From DASRAA01 sp036512955 (lineage in GTDB: Bacteria; Acidobacteriota; Terriglobia; Terriglobales; Acidobacteriaceae): 64,000 nucleotides of DNA. Of this stretch, positions 17,734-26,990 are shown piece after piece. The notes beneath the pieces were generated by a model that saw nothing but the letters and a program-made list of their open reading frames with translations, was not told the origin of the DNA and searched no databases. Location of the stretch: NCBI GenBank assembly GCA_036512955.1, contig DATBZX010000294.1:1-64000 (forward strand). Reading direction: 5' to 3'. Position 1 is the first letter of the stretch; each line of letters begins with the position of its first letter. Position numbers and translations under genes: made by a program.

Positions 17734-18400
17734 CAAAGTCGCTACGGTGCGAATCGTTATAGCGGATGATCACACGATCTTTCGCGACGGGCTCCGTCGG
17801 TTGTTGGAAGCTGAACCGGAACTTGAAGTAATCGGCGAGGCCGCCGACGGCATAGAAGCTGTGGCGCAAACCCGGCAGCATGAGCCGGACGTCCTCCTGC
17901 TCGACCTCAATATGCCACGGATGCCGGGCATGGAGGCGATGCGCGAGCTTTCTTCAGCCGGCGATGGCAAGAACACCAAGATCATCGTGCTGACGGCGGC
18001 GATCGAACGCATTCAGATCGTCCAGGCGCTGCAGCTCGGGGCCCGTGGTGTGGTCATGAAAGAGGCCGCCACGCAGTTGCTGATGAAAGCCATTCGTACC
18101 GTCATAGCGGGCGAATACTGGATTGGTCGCGAGGCAGTGGGTGACATTGTCGAGTTCATGCGACTGAATGCTTCCGGCGAGAGGCCGGCAAAGAATTTCG
18201 GCCTTACCAAACGGGAAATGGATATCCTCACTACCATCGTTGCGGGACTGAGCAACAAGGAGATCGCCCGCAAGTTTTCGCTGAGCGAAGACACGGTAAA
18301 ACACCATCTGACGAACATATTCGACAAAGTCGGAGTCGGTAGTCGGCTGGAATTGGCGTTGTTTGCCATTAACAACCGCCTGACAGACGGACAGAACTGA
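17726..18400 (+). CDS. NarL/FixJ-family response regulator
   Basis: A 224-residue regulator with a receiver domain (acidic pair in IADDH, phospho-acceptor Asp in LLLDLNMPRMPG, Thr in VLTAA) and a C-terminal LuxR-type helix-turn-helix (LTKREMDILTTIVAGLSNKEIA to DTVKHHLTNIFDKVG). AAAGGG lies ten bases before the chosen ATG; an ATG three codons upstream is too close to that site. It is the cognate partner of the overlapping kinase gene. Target genes are unknown. Confidence 0.93.
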   Translation: MDSKVATVRIVIADDHTIFRDGLRRLLEAEPELEVIGEAADGIEAVAQTRQHEPDVLLLDLNMPRMPGMEAMRELSSAGDGKNTKIIVLTAAIERIQIVQALQLGARGVVMKEAATQLLMKAIRTVIAGEYWIGREAVGDIVEFMRLNASGERPAKNFGLTKREMDILTTIVAGLSNKEIARKFSLSEDTVKHHLTNIFDKVGVGSRLELALFAINNRLTDGQN

Positions 18401-18737
18401 CTGGTCTCAGCGCCCTCCCGCTTCGCTGGCACCGGTTTGTCTCACCGGCGCTCGGTGGCGGGAGGATGCTCCAGCGTGTTCTAGCGGTCACCGGATGAGC
18501 GAGTCTGTATCCCCAGATCTGACACCGGACTCTGCTGCGGATATCCTTTCCTGATTATTCGTCCGATGGGACGAAACGAATCAATTGCCCGCCTTGCGCC
18601 AGCGTTGTACTTCGCAGGCATCTGCGCAATGCAGCTGCGATGCCTGGTTGGCGGTCACAACCACCATTGTGGTACTGCTAGCGACAATTTGGAACAGCTT
18701 GGGTTTATGTGGCGAGAGGTAATTTTCAGGAGTCCCC
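18401..18737. other. Intergenic region with a large inverted repeat
   Basis: Just after the response-regulator stop, an 8-bp perfect inverted repeat (18414-18421 with 18458-18465) encloses a second small hairpin (ACCGG/CCGGT type). It could act as a terminator or mRNA-end structure, although no T run follows. The remainder to 18737 holds no supported gene and should include the promoter of the BON-domain gene. Confidence 0.5.
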
Positions 18738-19820
18738 ATGAAGTTCATGTCTCCACTCTTTGGCGCAGTCTCCACGCTAGTCGTGTTGATGGCATGGTCT
18801 GGTTGCAACAAAACGCCGGTGCGCAGCGATGCACAGGTAGCGACAGAAATTCAGAATAAGATCAACAATGATTCCAGGATTTCGGCCCGAGAAATCGGGG
18901 TACAGTCTGCCAATGGCGTAGTTACGTTGAGCGGAAACGTGGACAGCGATAATGAGCGCGCCTTGGTGGCCAGTGACGCGGCAACTGTCGAGGGCGTAAA
19001 GACCGTCGTCAATAATTTGGTTGTGGAACAAGCGCAGACGACGACGCTTTCCGCGGAGAAGTCGCGTGCGGCTACCGCTGCACCTCAACCGCAGGGGAAG
19101 AGGACACCCAAAGGAAGCGGCGGGGGCGGGGGTAGTGCTGCGGCCGACAATCAAGGCACCGGTCCGTTACCCGGCGTTAATGCCAGCAACGTGCAGCCTG
19201 GCAATCCACAGACACCTCCGAGCGAGCCGGCAGTAACGCAGGCCGCAACGCCGCCGCGCCCGCCGAAGAAAGTTACCATTACCGCCGGAACGCAGTTAAC
19301 GGTGAGGTTGAATGACGCTCTCGATTCCGAACGCAACCAGATCGGGGATTCATTTCACGCCACCATGGGTGCACCGATCGTGATCGACGATGAGACGGTG
19401 ATACCATCCGGTGCCGATGTCGTAGGCCGCGTGGTCGATGTGAAGAGCGCCGGCCGATTCGCCGGCAACTCAGCTCTGACGCTCGAACTTACGTCGCTCT
19501 CGGTGAATGGCAAAACGTATAACCTTCAGACCAGCCAATGGTCGCGCCAGGGTAAAGGCGAAGGCAAGAACACGGCAGTCAAGGCAGGCGGAGGTGCCGC
19601 GATCGGGGCGGTCATTGGGGGACTTGCTGGCGGTGGAAAAGGTGCAGCCATTGGATCAGTGGCCGGAGCAGGGGCAGGCACGGGCGTGGCCGCGACCAAA
19701 AAGGGCGAGCAGATCAAGCTCGGGTCGGAATCGACGCTCAGCTTCCTGCTGATCAACACTGTGACGGTAACCCAGCAAAGCTCTAATGACCTCAATTCCG
19801 CGCGAACGCCCCTGCAGTAA
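18738..19820 (+). CDS. BON-domain lipoprotein with glycine-zipper C-terminus
   Basis: A 360-residue envelope protein. The signal peptide ends near a Cys (MAWSGCNKT), suggesting lipidation. Residues about 30-95 form a BON domain (IQNKINNDSRISAREIGVQSANGVVTLSGNVD split over adjacent segments), a fold that binds membranes or phospholipid. A Pro/Gly-rich linker follows, then a beta region (about 175-270) and a Gly/Ala-rich segment (GGAAIGAVIGGLAGGGKGAA) like glycine-zipper domains. AGGAG lies six bases before the ATG. A role in envelope stability is inferred from the domains. Confidence 0.85.
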   Translation: MKFMSPLFGAVSTLVVLMAWSGCNKTPVRSDAQVATEIQNKINNDSRISAREIGVQSANGVVTLSGNVDSDNERALVASDAATVEGVKTVVNNLVVEQAQTTTLSAEKSRAATAAPQPQGKRTPKGSGGGGGSAAADNQGTGPLPGVNASNVQPGNPQTPPSEPAVTQAATPPRPPKKVTITAGTQLTVRLNDALDSERNQIGDSFHATMGAPIVIDDETVIPSGADVVGRVVDVKSAGRFAGNSALTLELTSLSVNGKTYNLQTSQWSRQGKGEGKNTAVKAGGGAAIGAVIGGLAGGGKGAAIGSVAGAGAGTGVAATKKGEQIKLGSESTLSFLLINTVTVTQQSSNDLNSARTPLQ

Positions 19821-19974
19821 TCGACCACGCTCTCGCCACCAGGAGCGCGGACGCAGCGGATAGCGCTCTCACCGAACAGACGCAGGCTATTTTCTTGTGC
19901 CTGGTTAGCACTAGGGCTCATCGTGGTCTGTCGCTCTTCCGTCGCCTGCCTGCAACGACGTACTCTAGGAGAGC

Positions 19975-20868
19975 TTGGATCTCTTCCTTGAATGCGCGTT
20001 GTTGGTTGCAGGGCTGGCATTCGGCAGCTTTCTCAACGTCTGCATCAGCCGAATTCCGCGCGACTTGTCAATTGTCTCGCCGCCCTCTTTCTGTCCGCAC
20101 TGTCGGGCATCCATTCGCTGGCGCGACAACATTCCCTTGCTCAGTTGGCTCGTCCTACACGGCCGATGCCGTGATTGTGGGCTGCGCATCCCACTTCGCT
20201 ATCCGACAGTGGAACTGTTGACAGCGGTCCTTTTTGTGGCTTGCTACGTATCTTTCGGATTCACATTTCTCACATTGAAATGCTGTGCGTTCTGTTTTCT
20301 GATCGTGGGCCTTATCTTCATGGACGCCGAGACCGGGCTGCTCCCGCATGAGTTTACCTATTCAGGGATAGGCTTCGGACTCGCGCTGGCGTGGACTGCT
20401 CCCATCGACTTGTCGGGCACGAATTTGCTGCTTAACGTGCTTGGCCTGCGCAGCCTCCGATCGGTATCGGAACTTTCGCTGCTCGATTCGGTAGTCGCAG
20501 CTATTTTTGGCGCCGGATTCTTCTGCCTGACCTCGGCTCTGTACTACCTGGTTCGCCGACGCACCGGCATGGGCCTTGGAGACATCGCAATGATTGCCAT
20601 GGTAGGTGCATTTCTTGGACTCAAGTTGACGGTGCTAGTTGTCGTACTGGCTCCAATCGCGGCGACCTTGTTCGCATTGGGGATGCTTGTCGCGGGCCGT
20701 AGCGCAAACTCCGGATCCCGGGCCAACGATCTCGAGTCTGATGCGTTGGTTGCCCGGCCGTTCCTCTCCCGTGAACTACCCTTCGGCGTGTTCCTGGGCG
20801 CGAGTTCACTCGTCGCGCTATTCATGGGGAAACAAATCTGGAGCTGGTATTTCGGCTTCTATCGATGA
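19975..20868 (+). CDS. Type IV prepilin peptidase (A24 family)
   Basis: A 297-residue inner-membrane aspartic peptidase that cleaves and N-methylates type IV pilin or pseudopilin precursors. The N-terminal GSFLNVCISRIP motif, the zinc-type CPHC...CRDC pair (residues about 40-67) and the two catalytic Asp sites (MDAETGLLP and GMGLGDIAMIA) are present, with about seven membrane segments. The start is TTG with AGGAG in front; no ATG gives the full conserved N-terminus. No pilin or secretion genes are adjacent. Confidence 0.93.
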   Translation: MDLFLECALLVAGLAFGSFLNVCISRIPRDLSIVSPPSFCPHCRASIRWRDNIPLLSWLVLHGRCRDCGLRIPLRYPTVELLTAVLFVACYVSFGFTFLTLKCCAFCFLIVGLIFMDAETGLLPHEFTYSGIGFGLALAWTAPIDLSGTNLLLNVLGLRSLRSVSELSLLDSVVAAIFGAGFFCLTSALYYLVRRRTGMGLGDIAMIAMVGAFLGLKLTVLVVVLAPIAATLFALGMLVAGRSANSGSRANDLESDALVARPFLSRELPFGVFLGASSLVALFMGKQIWSWYFGFYR

Positions 20869-20882
20869 TCAATTGGCCGGGC

Positions 20883-21398
20883 TTAAGTGCGTGTGTTGAT
20901 TCGTGCGACGATCTGCTTAAGATGGTGCCGACCATGAACCTGGTGAAAGCGTCGCCAGGCTTGAGCCGTTAAGGGGCCAAGCACGGGATGGTTAAGTACT
21001 CGGGTGCGGGTCCCAAATCGTTTCTCAGTGTCGGCCAGGGTGGCATCCATTGCGACCAGCGCGTCGTTGAAACGGCGCAGCGGGTCATCGCCCAGTCCCT
21101 GTCCCGGCACCGTATGTTGAGGTGCTTCGATTCCGGCTGGGAACCTGCCGAGCCGCAAGATGTAGAAGCACTTCAGATGTTGCGCGAGACTAAGCGTTCC
21201 ATGCTGGGGTTGGCCGGCCTCCATGGCTCGTAACAGGCCCTTGGTAGTCGCAGTGTAGGAGAGCCGGAGATGTTCGAGTATCTGCATTGAATTCCACTTT
21301 CCGACAGGCGCACGCAGCCAATCGTTTGGGGACGCGTTGCGCGTCGCGCGGTCGGTTTCGCGGCGAATGTATTCCAATTCCGGAGACACTTGACTCAC
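20883..21398 (-). CDS. DinB-superfamily protein (DUF1569-like)
   Basis: A 171-residue protein with the four-helix DinB pattern: an early His (ILEHLRLSY), a central basic region and a C-terminal FHQVHGRHHLKQI holding the other putative metal His ligands. Family members include thiol-dependent transferases and many uncharacterised proteins. It starts at GTG without a strong ribosome site, so the start is uncertain. It converges on the prepilin peptidase gene with 14 bases between stops. Confidence 0.75.
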   Translation of the reverse strand: MSQVSPELEYIRRETDRATRNASPNDWLRAPVGKWNSMQILEHLRLSYTATTKGLLRAMEAGQPQHGTLSLAQHLKCFYILRLGRFPAGIEAPQHTVPGQGLGDDPLRRFNDALVAMDATLADTEKRFGTRTRVLNHPVLGPLTAQAWRRFHQVHGRHHLKQIVARINTRT

Positions 21399-21500
21399 CC
21401 CAATGCAGGCACTGGAAGACAGATAAATGAATGATCACAATACATGAATCTGAGGGCATTTTCTCAATTCCCTTGTTGGAAGGTCGATTTCCAATACGAA

Positions 21501-21525
21501 AAGGGCAGGAATTGATCCCGCCCTT
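21501..21525 (-). terminator. Terminator of the RIC-NO reductase operon
   Basis: A 9-bp stem with one G-T pair (21501-21509 with 21517-21525), read on the minus strand and followed there by TTCG. It is 26 bases past the NO reductase stop. Confidence 0.6.
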
Positions 21526-21550
21526 CGCGAAGTAAACGATTACATGCGAA

Positions 21551-23842
21551 TCAATCGCCCGAGTGCGTGAGTTCCAACTCGTGCGGCATGTACTCGCCCT
21601 CGTCTACCGTGGCCGTCCGATCGAAGGAGTGACCGGTCACCAGTCCAAGTACGAACCATCCCAAAACCAACGCGCCGATGGCGAACAGTGTGTCGCCGAA
21701 CATGCGCATCCAACGTAGATGGTTCATTAACGGAGTTTGCATGAACTCCGCAGAACGTGCGTACCAGGTACCGAATTCGACCGAAGCCCAAACCTGCATC
21801 AGTCCTATAGGAAGGGTGCTGAACATCACCATCGTGAACAGTCCGATGTTGATGCACCAGAAAGCGATGGCCAATGGCCGGCCTTTCCACGCCAGCCCCG
21901 GACGCAGTGCGCGCAGGCAGAAGAGCATCAGACCGAGGCCAAGCATGCCGTACACGCCGAACAGAGCGGTATGAGCGTGGACTGCTGTCGTGTTCAATCC
22001 CTGCATGTAATAAAAGGCGATGGGAGGATTGATGAGGAAACCGAACAAACCAGCGCCCACGAAGTTCCAGAAGGCGACGGCCACGAAGAAGTAGATCGGC
22101 CACTTGTAAGCGCTGACCCACGGTGCGGTCGCTGTGCCCCGCGACAGTCGTATGTTTTCCCACGCTTCGAAGCCGATCAGCACCAGAGGTACGACTTCCA
22201 GAGCGCTGAAAATGGAGCCTAGCGCCAGAACTGCATTCGGCATTCCAGTGAAGTAGAGGTGATGAAACGTGCCGATGATGCCGCCGGACAGGTACACGAC
22301 CGTCGAAAACAGCACGGCGCTCGTAGCTGACCTTATGGACAACAACCGGAGGCGAGTGAACAGGAACGCGATCACCACGGTGGCGAAGACTTCAAAGAAG
22401 CCTTCCACCCAAAGATGCACAACCCACCAGCGCCAGTATTCCGCGGTAACCAGCGAGCTGCGCTGACCATACATGAGTCCTGCGGCGTAGAACAGCGGGA
22501 TGGCGATGCTGGATATCAGGAACAACATCAGCAGCGAGTAATTTTCGTCGCGCTTTGCCAGCGCAGGTTTCAGGCCGCGCCACATCAGCCACAGCCAGAA
22601 GGTTAATCCAACGAACAGCAGGATTTGCCACACGCGACCGAGGTCGACGTATTCGTAACCCTGCGAGCCGAACCAGAACCATAAGTTGCCAAGCTTCTGT
22701 TGGATGCCAAACCACTCGCCGGAGAGTGATCCCACAACCACCAGGAGCAGGGCGCCAAACAGTGCATTCACGCCGAGTCGCTGGCCCTTCGGCTCAAATC
22801 CGCCGACCGCAGGAGCAATGAAGAGACCGGTTGCGAGCCAGGATGTGGCGATCCAGAAGATAGCAATCTGCAGATGCCAGGTGCGGGCAATGGAGTAAGG
22901 CAACCACTTGGCGAGGAGAATTCCATAGAGCCCGTTGCCTTCCACGCCATAGTGAGCAACGATAATACCCAGCGCGACCTGTACCACCCAGAGGGCGGCA
23001 ACCACGAAGAAGTACTTCACGGTGGCACGCTGCGAGGGTGTCGGTCTGAGTCCGAGCAAAGGATCGGTTCGCGGCATATGTTCCGACGCCGGCTGGTGCT
23101 CTTGTGAGGCGAAGTACCATACCATTCCACCGATGCCGCCCAATAGCAGAACGAAACTGATCACGCTCCACACCACAGTGCTGCCCGTCGGACGGTTGCC
23201 GATGAGTTCTTCGTGAGGCCAGTTCTGGGTGTACGAAACGTGTTGCCCGGGGCGATCGGTGCTGGCTGCCCATGCCGTCCACCAGAAAAAGGCGGCCATT
23301 TTCCGCTGCTTGGTCGAGTCGGTTAAAGCGCCGGGAGGAATCGCATACTGGTTGCGTCCCTTTCCGAAGACGTCGGCATAGTATTCTGCCAGTTGATTGA
23401 ATGCCGCTGCACGATCCTCATCGATGACGATCGTATTGGTCGCCGGGTCGAAGCCGTTATGCCGGGTACGTTCGGTCAACCGATCGCGCAATCCAGCTTT
23501 TGCTTCACTACTTAACGCCGCGTAGTTCGCGCCGCCTTGTTGCTGCGCCCAGCGATCCAGAACGATGACCGACTGGCGATGCAGGTAGTCGGCAGTCCAA
23601 TCAGGAGCGACATAGGCACCATGGCCCCAGATCGTTCCGATCTCCTGTCCGCCGATCGATTGCCAGACGTTTTGTCCATCACGAATGGCTTCACCGGTGA
23701 AGAGCACCTGCCCGTCGTCGGTGACAACTTTGTCTGGAATCGGCGGGGCGGTACTGAGCCCCCGATAACCGACTCCGCCCAGCACCATGAACGACAGCGT
23801 CATGATCACGCCGAGCGCGATCCAGAGTTTTTTATAAGGCAT
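21551..23842 (-). CDS. norZ: Quinol-dependent nitric oxide reductase (single subunit)
   Basis: A 763-residue heme-copper-superfamily enzyme that reduces NO to N2O with electrons from quinol. An N-terminal transmembrane helix and an extracytoplasmic domain (about residues 30-220, replacing NorC) are fused to the 12-helix NorB-like core. Core motifs include HLWVEGFFE, with the Glu and His expected near the non-heme iron, GIIGTFHHLYFTGMP with the double His, and HAHTALFGVYG with heme-ligand His. AGAGGT precedes the ATG. It is the second gene of an operon, 24 bases after the RIC gene. No nitrite reductase is nearby, which favours NO detoxification rather than full denitrification. Confidence 0.95.
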   Translation of the reverse strand: MPYKKLWIALGVIMTLSFMVLGGVGYRGLSTAPPIPDKVVTDDGQVLFTGEAIRDGQNVWQSIGGQEIGTIWGHGAYVAPDWTADYLHRQSVIVLDRWAQQQGGANYAALSSEAKAGLRDRLTERTRHNGFDPATNTIVIDEDRAAAFNQLAEYYADVFGKGRNQYAIPPGALTDSTKQRKMAAFFWWTAWAASTDRPGQHVSYTQNWPHEELIGNRPTGSTVVWSVISFVLLLGGIGGMVWYFASQEHQPASEHMPRTDPLLGLRPTPSQRATVKYFFVVAALWVVQVALGIIVAHYGVEGNGLYGILLAKWLPYSIARTWHLQIAIFWIATSWLATGLFIAPAVGGFEPKGQRLGVNALFGALLLVVVGSLSGEWFGIQQKLGNLWFWFGSQGYEYVDLGRVWQILLFVGLTFWLWLMWRGLKPALAKRDENYSLLMLFLISSIAIPLFYAAGLMYGQRSSLVTAEYWRWWVVHLWVEGFFEVFATVVIAFLFTRLRLLSIRSATSAVLFSTVVYLSGGIIGTFHHLYFTGMPNAVLALGSIFSALEVVPLVLIGFEAWENIRLSRGTATAPWVSAYKWPIYFFVAVAFWNFVGAGLFGFLINPPIAFYYMQGLNTTAVHAHTALFGVYGMLGLGLMLFCLRALRPGLAWKGRPLAIAFWCINIGLFTMVMFSTLPIGLMQVWASVEFGTWYARSAEFMQTPLMNHLRWMRMFGDTLFAIGALVLGWFVLGLVTGHSFDRTATVDEGEYMPHELELTHSGD

Positions 23843-23866
23843 GAATGAACCTCTCCTCAGAATTAC

Positions 23867-24589
23867 TTACTTCTTGGTTCCCATGGCGACTGCGCGCGGA
23901 AACAGGATGTTGTTTTCCAGGTGAATGTGCTGGTGCAGGTCGGCCTCGTACCCCTGCATCGCCTGGTAGAGCGTCCGATAGCTGATGCAGGCGTCGTCGG
24001 GTAGCGCGTAGTCCTTCGTGGCGGAACGCAGGGCACGAAGTGCGTCGCCGGCTCCATCGTGCTCCTGCATCATCATGCGCACCGGGTTGACGACAGTCCC
24101 AAACATCGCTGGCGGTACGGGCTCGCCAGAGACAACGCTCTCTTCCATGCGCAGCACGTAGGGGAAAAGGACCTGCTCTTCCTTCATCAGGTGGACGCTG
24201 AGTTCGGCCGCCAGGCCGGCAAAGATCTCCTGCACCTGAAGCAACTCGGGATGGTTCTTGCCATGCACGGAAACCACCTTGGCCGCCAGGGTCTCGATGC
24301 GCGGGCTTTCTTCGCGAATGAATACGTGGTGCTTGCTGGTGATGTGAGCGATGAGATCGGTGAGCGGTTGGTTCTGCCAGTCGCTGCCGCTGCTGATTGG
24401 AGCGGCACTCGTACTCTTAGCCAGGCGCTCCAGTGCTTCGTCAACCGATATCTTGGCTGACGCACAAGCCTCGCCCAAGGTACGGTTGCCGCCGCAGCAG
24501 TAGTCAATTCCAAGCTTCTCAAATTCGCGGGTTGCATTGGGATACTCGGCTGCGATTTCGCCGACGGTCTGGGTGGTTGCGATTGCCAT
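23867..24589 (-). CDS. RIC-family iron-sulfur cluster repair protein (ScdA/YtfE type)
   Basis: A 240-residue di-iron protein that helps repair Fe-S clusters after nitrosative or oxidative damage. The N-terminal ScdA domain contains GIDYCCGG (residues about 27-34), and the hemerythrin-like domain supplies spaced His and Glu ligands (ITSKHHVFIREE, SVHLMKEEQVLFPY, MMQEHDGAGD, LHQHIHLENNILFPR). It is the first gene of an operon with the NO reductase, so both arms, NO removal and cluster repair, are co-expressed. The upstream region has a hairpin and a dyad site described separately. Confidence 0.93.
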   Translation of the reverse strand: MAIATTQTVGEIAAEYPNATREFEKLGIDYCCGGNRTLGEACASAKISVDEALERLAKSTSAAPISSGSDWQNQPLTDLIAHITSKHHVFIREESPRIETLAAKVVSVHGKNHPELLQVQEIFAGLAAELSVHLMKEEQVLFPYVLRMEESVVSGEPVPPAMFGTVVNPVRMMMQEHDGAGDALRALRSATKDYALPDDACISYRTLYQAMQGYEADLHQHIHLENNILFPRAVAMGTKK

Positions 24590-24626
24590 GTTGATTTCCT
24601 CTTGTCTTCCTGATGCGCTAGCAGCG

Positions 24627-24647
24627 CCCCGGCCGGTCTGGCCGGGG
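24627..24647 (-). promoter_or_regulatory. Leader hairpin upstream of the RIC gene
   Basis: A perfect 8-bp GC-only inverted repeat (24627-24634 with 24640-24647) with a 5-base loop lies 38 bases before the RIC start. It would form a very stable hairpin in the leader; an mRNA-stability or attenuation role is inferred only. Confidence 0.45.
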
Positions 24648-24714
24648 AGCGTCTCTCAGGAGGTTGGGCTTAATGCCACAACTCCAATCTAGGACGCCGA
24701 AGAACAAGGGACTA

Positions 24715-24726
24715 TGACTTCTGTCA
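24715..24726 (-). promoter_or_regulatory. Candidate CRP/FNR-family operator
   Basis: The sequence TGAC-TTCT-GTCA is a perfect dyad with a 4-base centre, the half-site size and spacing of FNR/NNR/DNR-type regulators that respond to NO or low oxygen. It lies about 126 bases upstream of the RIC start, between divergent genes. The outer bases are A and C rather than T and A, so it is a variant of the consensus. The regulator gene is not in this window. Confidence 0.4.
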
Positions 24727-24866
24727 CGGGACCGAAAGAATCGGGACTTAATCCAACAAGATGCGAGGTCCAGTGTGAATCCGACGGCAGGCAACGATCG
24801 GGAACACCGTCGCCGTTTTGATCGTTTATAGTCCAATTCAGTGTTTTCTACGCCCGATACGGAAAA

Positions 24867-26249
24867 ATGGCACAACTGACTGAGATAAAAACGAGTACCC
24901 CGACCCTGCTGCGCGAGTTGGGAGTGAGCCAGGCAAGCGCAATTGTGGTGGGCACCATCATCGGCAGCGGGATATTCCTTGTTCCAGCGGAGATGATGCA
25001 GGCGGTCGGCTCGGCGCATTTGGTTTATCTGGCGTGGATTGTCGGCGGCGCGCTGTCGATGGCCGGGGCGATTACCTACGCCGAGCTGGGCGCGATGAAG
25101 CCGCAGGCCGGTGGCGAATATGTGTACATTCGCGATGCCTACGGAGAACTGCCGGCGTTTCTTTACGGCTGGACGTGGTTCGCCATCGCCAAGCCTGGAT
25201 CGATCGCGACCATTGCCACGGGAATCGTGCGCATTCTCGGAACATTTCCTGCGCTGGCCTTCTTCAATGATGCGGCAGTACGGACGCCGTTCGTTATCAG
25301 CTACGGGCACCTGGTCGCTATCGCCGCTGCTGCCCTGATCACTTGGCTGAACTACATCGGGGTGAAACGTGCGGGCGAATTCCAACTGGTCTTCACGGTG
25401 CTGAAAGTGGTGATGATCGCCTGCGTCGGAGTGATCGGATTCACCGCAGCCAGCGGCACGTGGCGAAATTTCGGCACTTATTTTGCCGGCGCGACGGGAG
25501 GCGTTGCGGGCTTCATGGCGGCGCTGGTGGCCGCTCTGTGGGCGTATGACGGATGGAACGATCTGAACATGGTGAGTGGCGAGATCCGCCGTCCCGAGCG
25601 CACCATCCCGATTGCATTGATCGCAGGTGTGGGCATCGTGGCCGTTCTCTACATGCTGACGAATGCCGCGGTGCAGTATGTCCTGCCGGCAGCCAGCATC
25701 GCGGCCTCGCCGCGTCCAGCGTCGGAGGCAACGGCGATCGCGGTCGGGCTCTGGGGAGCGGCAATCGTGTCTGCCGGCATGGCGCTGTCGATGCTGGTCA
25801 CGCTGAATGGAACCATCATGAGCGGCGCCCGCATTCCTTACGCCATGGCGCGCGACGGGTACTTTTTCAAGGCCATGGCCGACGTGCATCCCCGCTTTCA
25901 TACACCGTCGGTCGCGCTGGTCGTGCAGTTGGTGTTGTCGGTGCTCCTGTTGTTGTTCGCGGGCAGCTTTCGAGCGCTGTTTTCCCTGACGATTTTTTCG
26001 GAATGGCTCTTTTACATGATCGCCGCCAGTACCGTGTTTGTGCTGCGCTGGAAGGAACCCAATGCGCCACGTCCGTATCGCACCTGGGGATATCCGGTGG
26101 TTCCAGCGGTGTTCGTGCTGGTTGCGGCCGTGCTGCTGTACTACACGTTCCAGGAGAACCTGCGAAACTCGATATGGGGTTGCGGGCTGATAGTGTCCGG
26201 CATCCCGGTCTTCTTGTGGTTCGCGCGGAAGCGGGCGCAAGCGGAGTAG
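24867..26249 (+). CDS. APC-family amino acid permease
   Basis: A 460-residue inner-membrane transporter with 12 predicted helices. The first helix has the family signature VGTIIGSGIFLVP; the following helices include AGAITYAELGAMKPQAGGEY and the Trp-rich LWAYDGWNDLNMVSGE segment typical of LAT-like and YfnA-like members. Substrate is probably a neutral or cationic amino acid, not determinable here. It is divergent from the RIC operon and converges with a small gene six bases beyond its stop. Confidence 0.9.
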   Translation: MAQLTEIKTSTPTLLRELGVSQASAIVVGTIIGSGIFLVPAEMMQAVGSAHLVYLAWIVGGALSMAGAITYAELGAMKPQAGGEYVYIRDAYGELPAFLYGWTWFAIAKPGSIATIATGIVRILGTFPALAFFNDAAVRTPFVISYGHLVAIAAAALITWLNYIGVKRAGEFQLVFTVLKVVMIACVGVIGFTAASGTWRNFGTYFAGATGGVAGFMAALVAALWAYDGWNDLNMVSGEIRRPERTIPIALIAGVGIVAVLYMLTNAAVQYVLPAASIAASPRPASEATAIAVGLWGAAIVSAGMALSMLVTLNGTIMSGARIPYAMARDGYFFKAMADVHPRFHTPSVALVVQLVLSVLLLLFAGSFRALFSLTIFSEWLFYMIAASTVFVLRWKEPNAPRPYRTWGYPVVPAVFVLVAAVLLYYTFQENLRNSIWGCGLIVSGIPVFLWFARKRAQAE

Positions 26250-26255
26250 GCATTG

Positions 26256-26708
26256 TTACGGGGTACCCCCCTCCCCTAGCCTTCTTGTGTTTTCAGGTAC
26301 TTGTGAGGGGTTTTCGTTACAGCTTTGGGAAAACAAAGGCTTTAGTGGTACGTAATAGAAAACATTGGGGTTACTGGTGCGGTGCGGACGGGTGGCTGGC
26401 TCGGCGGGGAGGGCGGCGGCGGTGAGATCCATGGCCCAGAGCAACATTCGGGCGGTGGCGAAGTCGACGCTGCCGGTGTTCACGACGCGGAGGACTTCGG
26501 CGCGGTTCAAGGCGAGGTCGAGCCGGGTCGTGGGTACGCAAAGCCGAGGGATGCAGGCGAGGCGGCGGGCGCGGGCCAGGTTGTGGAGGCGGGTGCGGGC
26601 GTCGAGATGATGGCGGCAGCAGGCACGTCCGCTGACGGCGGGGCCTTGGCAGTGGTGGCCGTCGGAAAGAGTGTGGCGGCAAAGACGGATGATCAGGTGC
26701 GAGTTCAT
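26256..26708 (-). CDS. Small Cys/His-rich protein of unknown function
   Basis: A 150-residue protein. The N-terminus has a compact Cys/His cluster (CRHTLSDGHHCQGPAVSGRACCRHH split by short gaps), which looks like a zinc-binding knuckle. A basic Arg-rich helix and a helical segment (FATARMLLWAMDLTAAAL) follow; the tail is low-complexity. GGAGGT lies before the ATG, a strong ribosome site. I associate such proteins with acidobacterial genomes, where they occur in many copies, but this is recollection and not a search result. Function unknown; nucleic-acid binding is a guess from the basic Cys/His cluster. Confidence 0.65.
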   Translation of the reverse strand: MNSHLIIRLCRHTLSDGHHCQGPAVSGRACCRHHLDARTRLHNLARARRLACIPRLCVPTTRLDLALNRAEVLRVVNTGSVDFATARMLLWAMDLTAAALPAEPATRPHRTSNPNVFYYVPLKPLFSQSCNENPSQVPENTRRLGEGGTP

Positions 26709-26829
26709 AAAGACCTCCGCAGGGTCATTTGGTCAGGGTAGGCGATGGTGGGGATGGAGTGAAGGCGAAAAGTAGAGGTTGACGTTACGAGGGTAACCAG
26801 ATTTCCCGAAATGGGACGAATGCGGGAGC

Positions 26830-26950
26830 TCGGGCTGAAGCCCTCGTCGGCATCTGTCGTCCCCGCAGGGACTCCCCATCTATAAAACGAGCTTTCCCAG
26901 CGTTGAAACGGTGGGCTTTCTTATGCCGTCCCGCCGGGCGGGACGGGAGT
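26830..26950. repeat. Dispersed palindromic repeat, copy A
   Basis: Contains CATCTGTCGTCCC with a matching GGGACT (26851-26873), then a CCCAGCGT/ACGGTGGG imperfect hairpin with loop TGAA, then a GTCCCGCC/GGCGGGAC hairpin (26928-26945). The same ordered elements recur at 31654-31845 and 49998-50110. No coding potential. Confidence 0.7.
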
Positions 26951-26990
26951 GTCGCGGGTACGGGGGCGATTGGTGTCCCTGGGCTGCATC

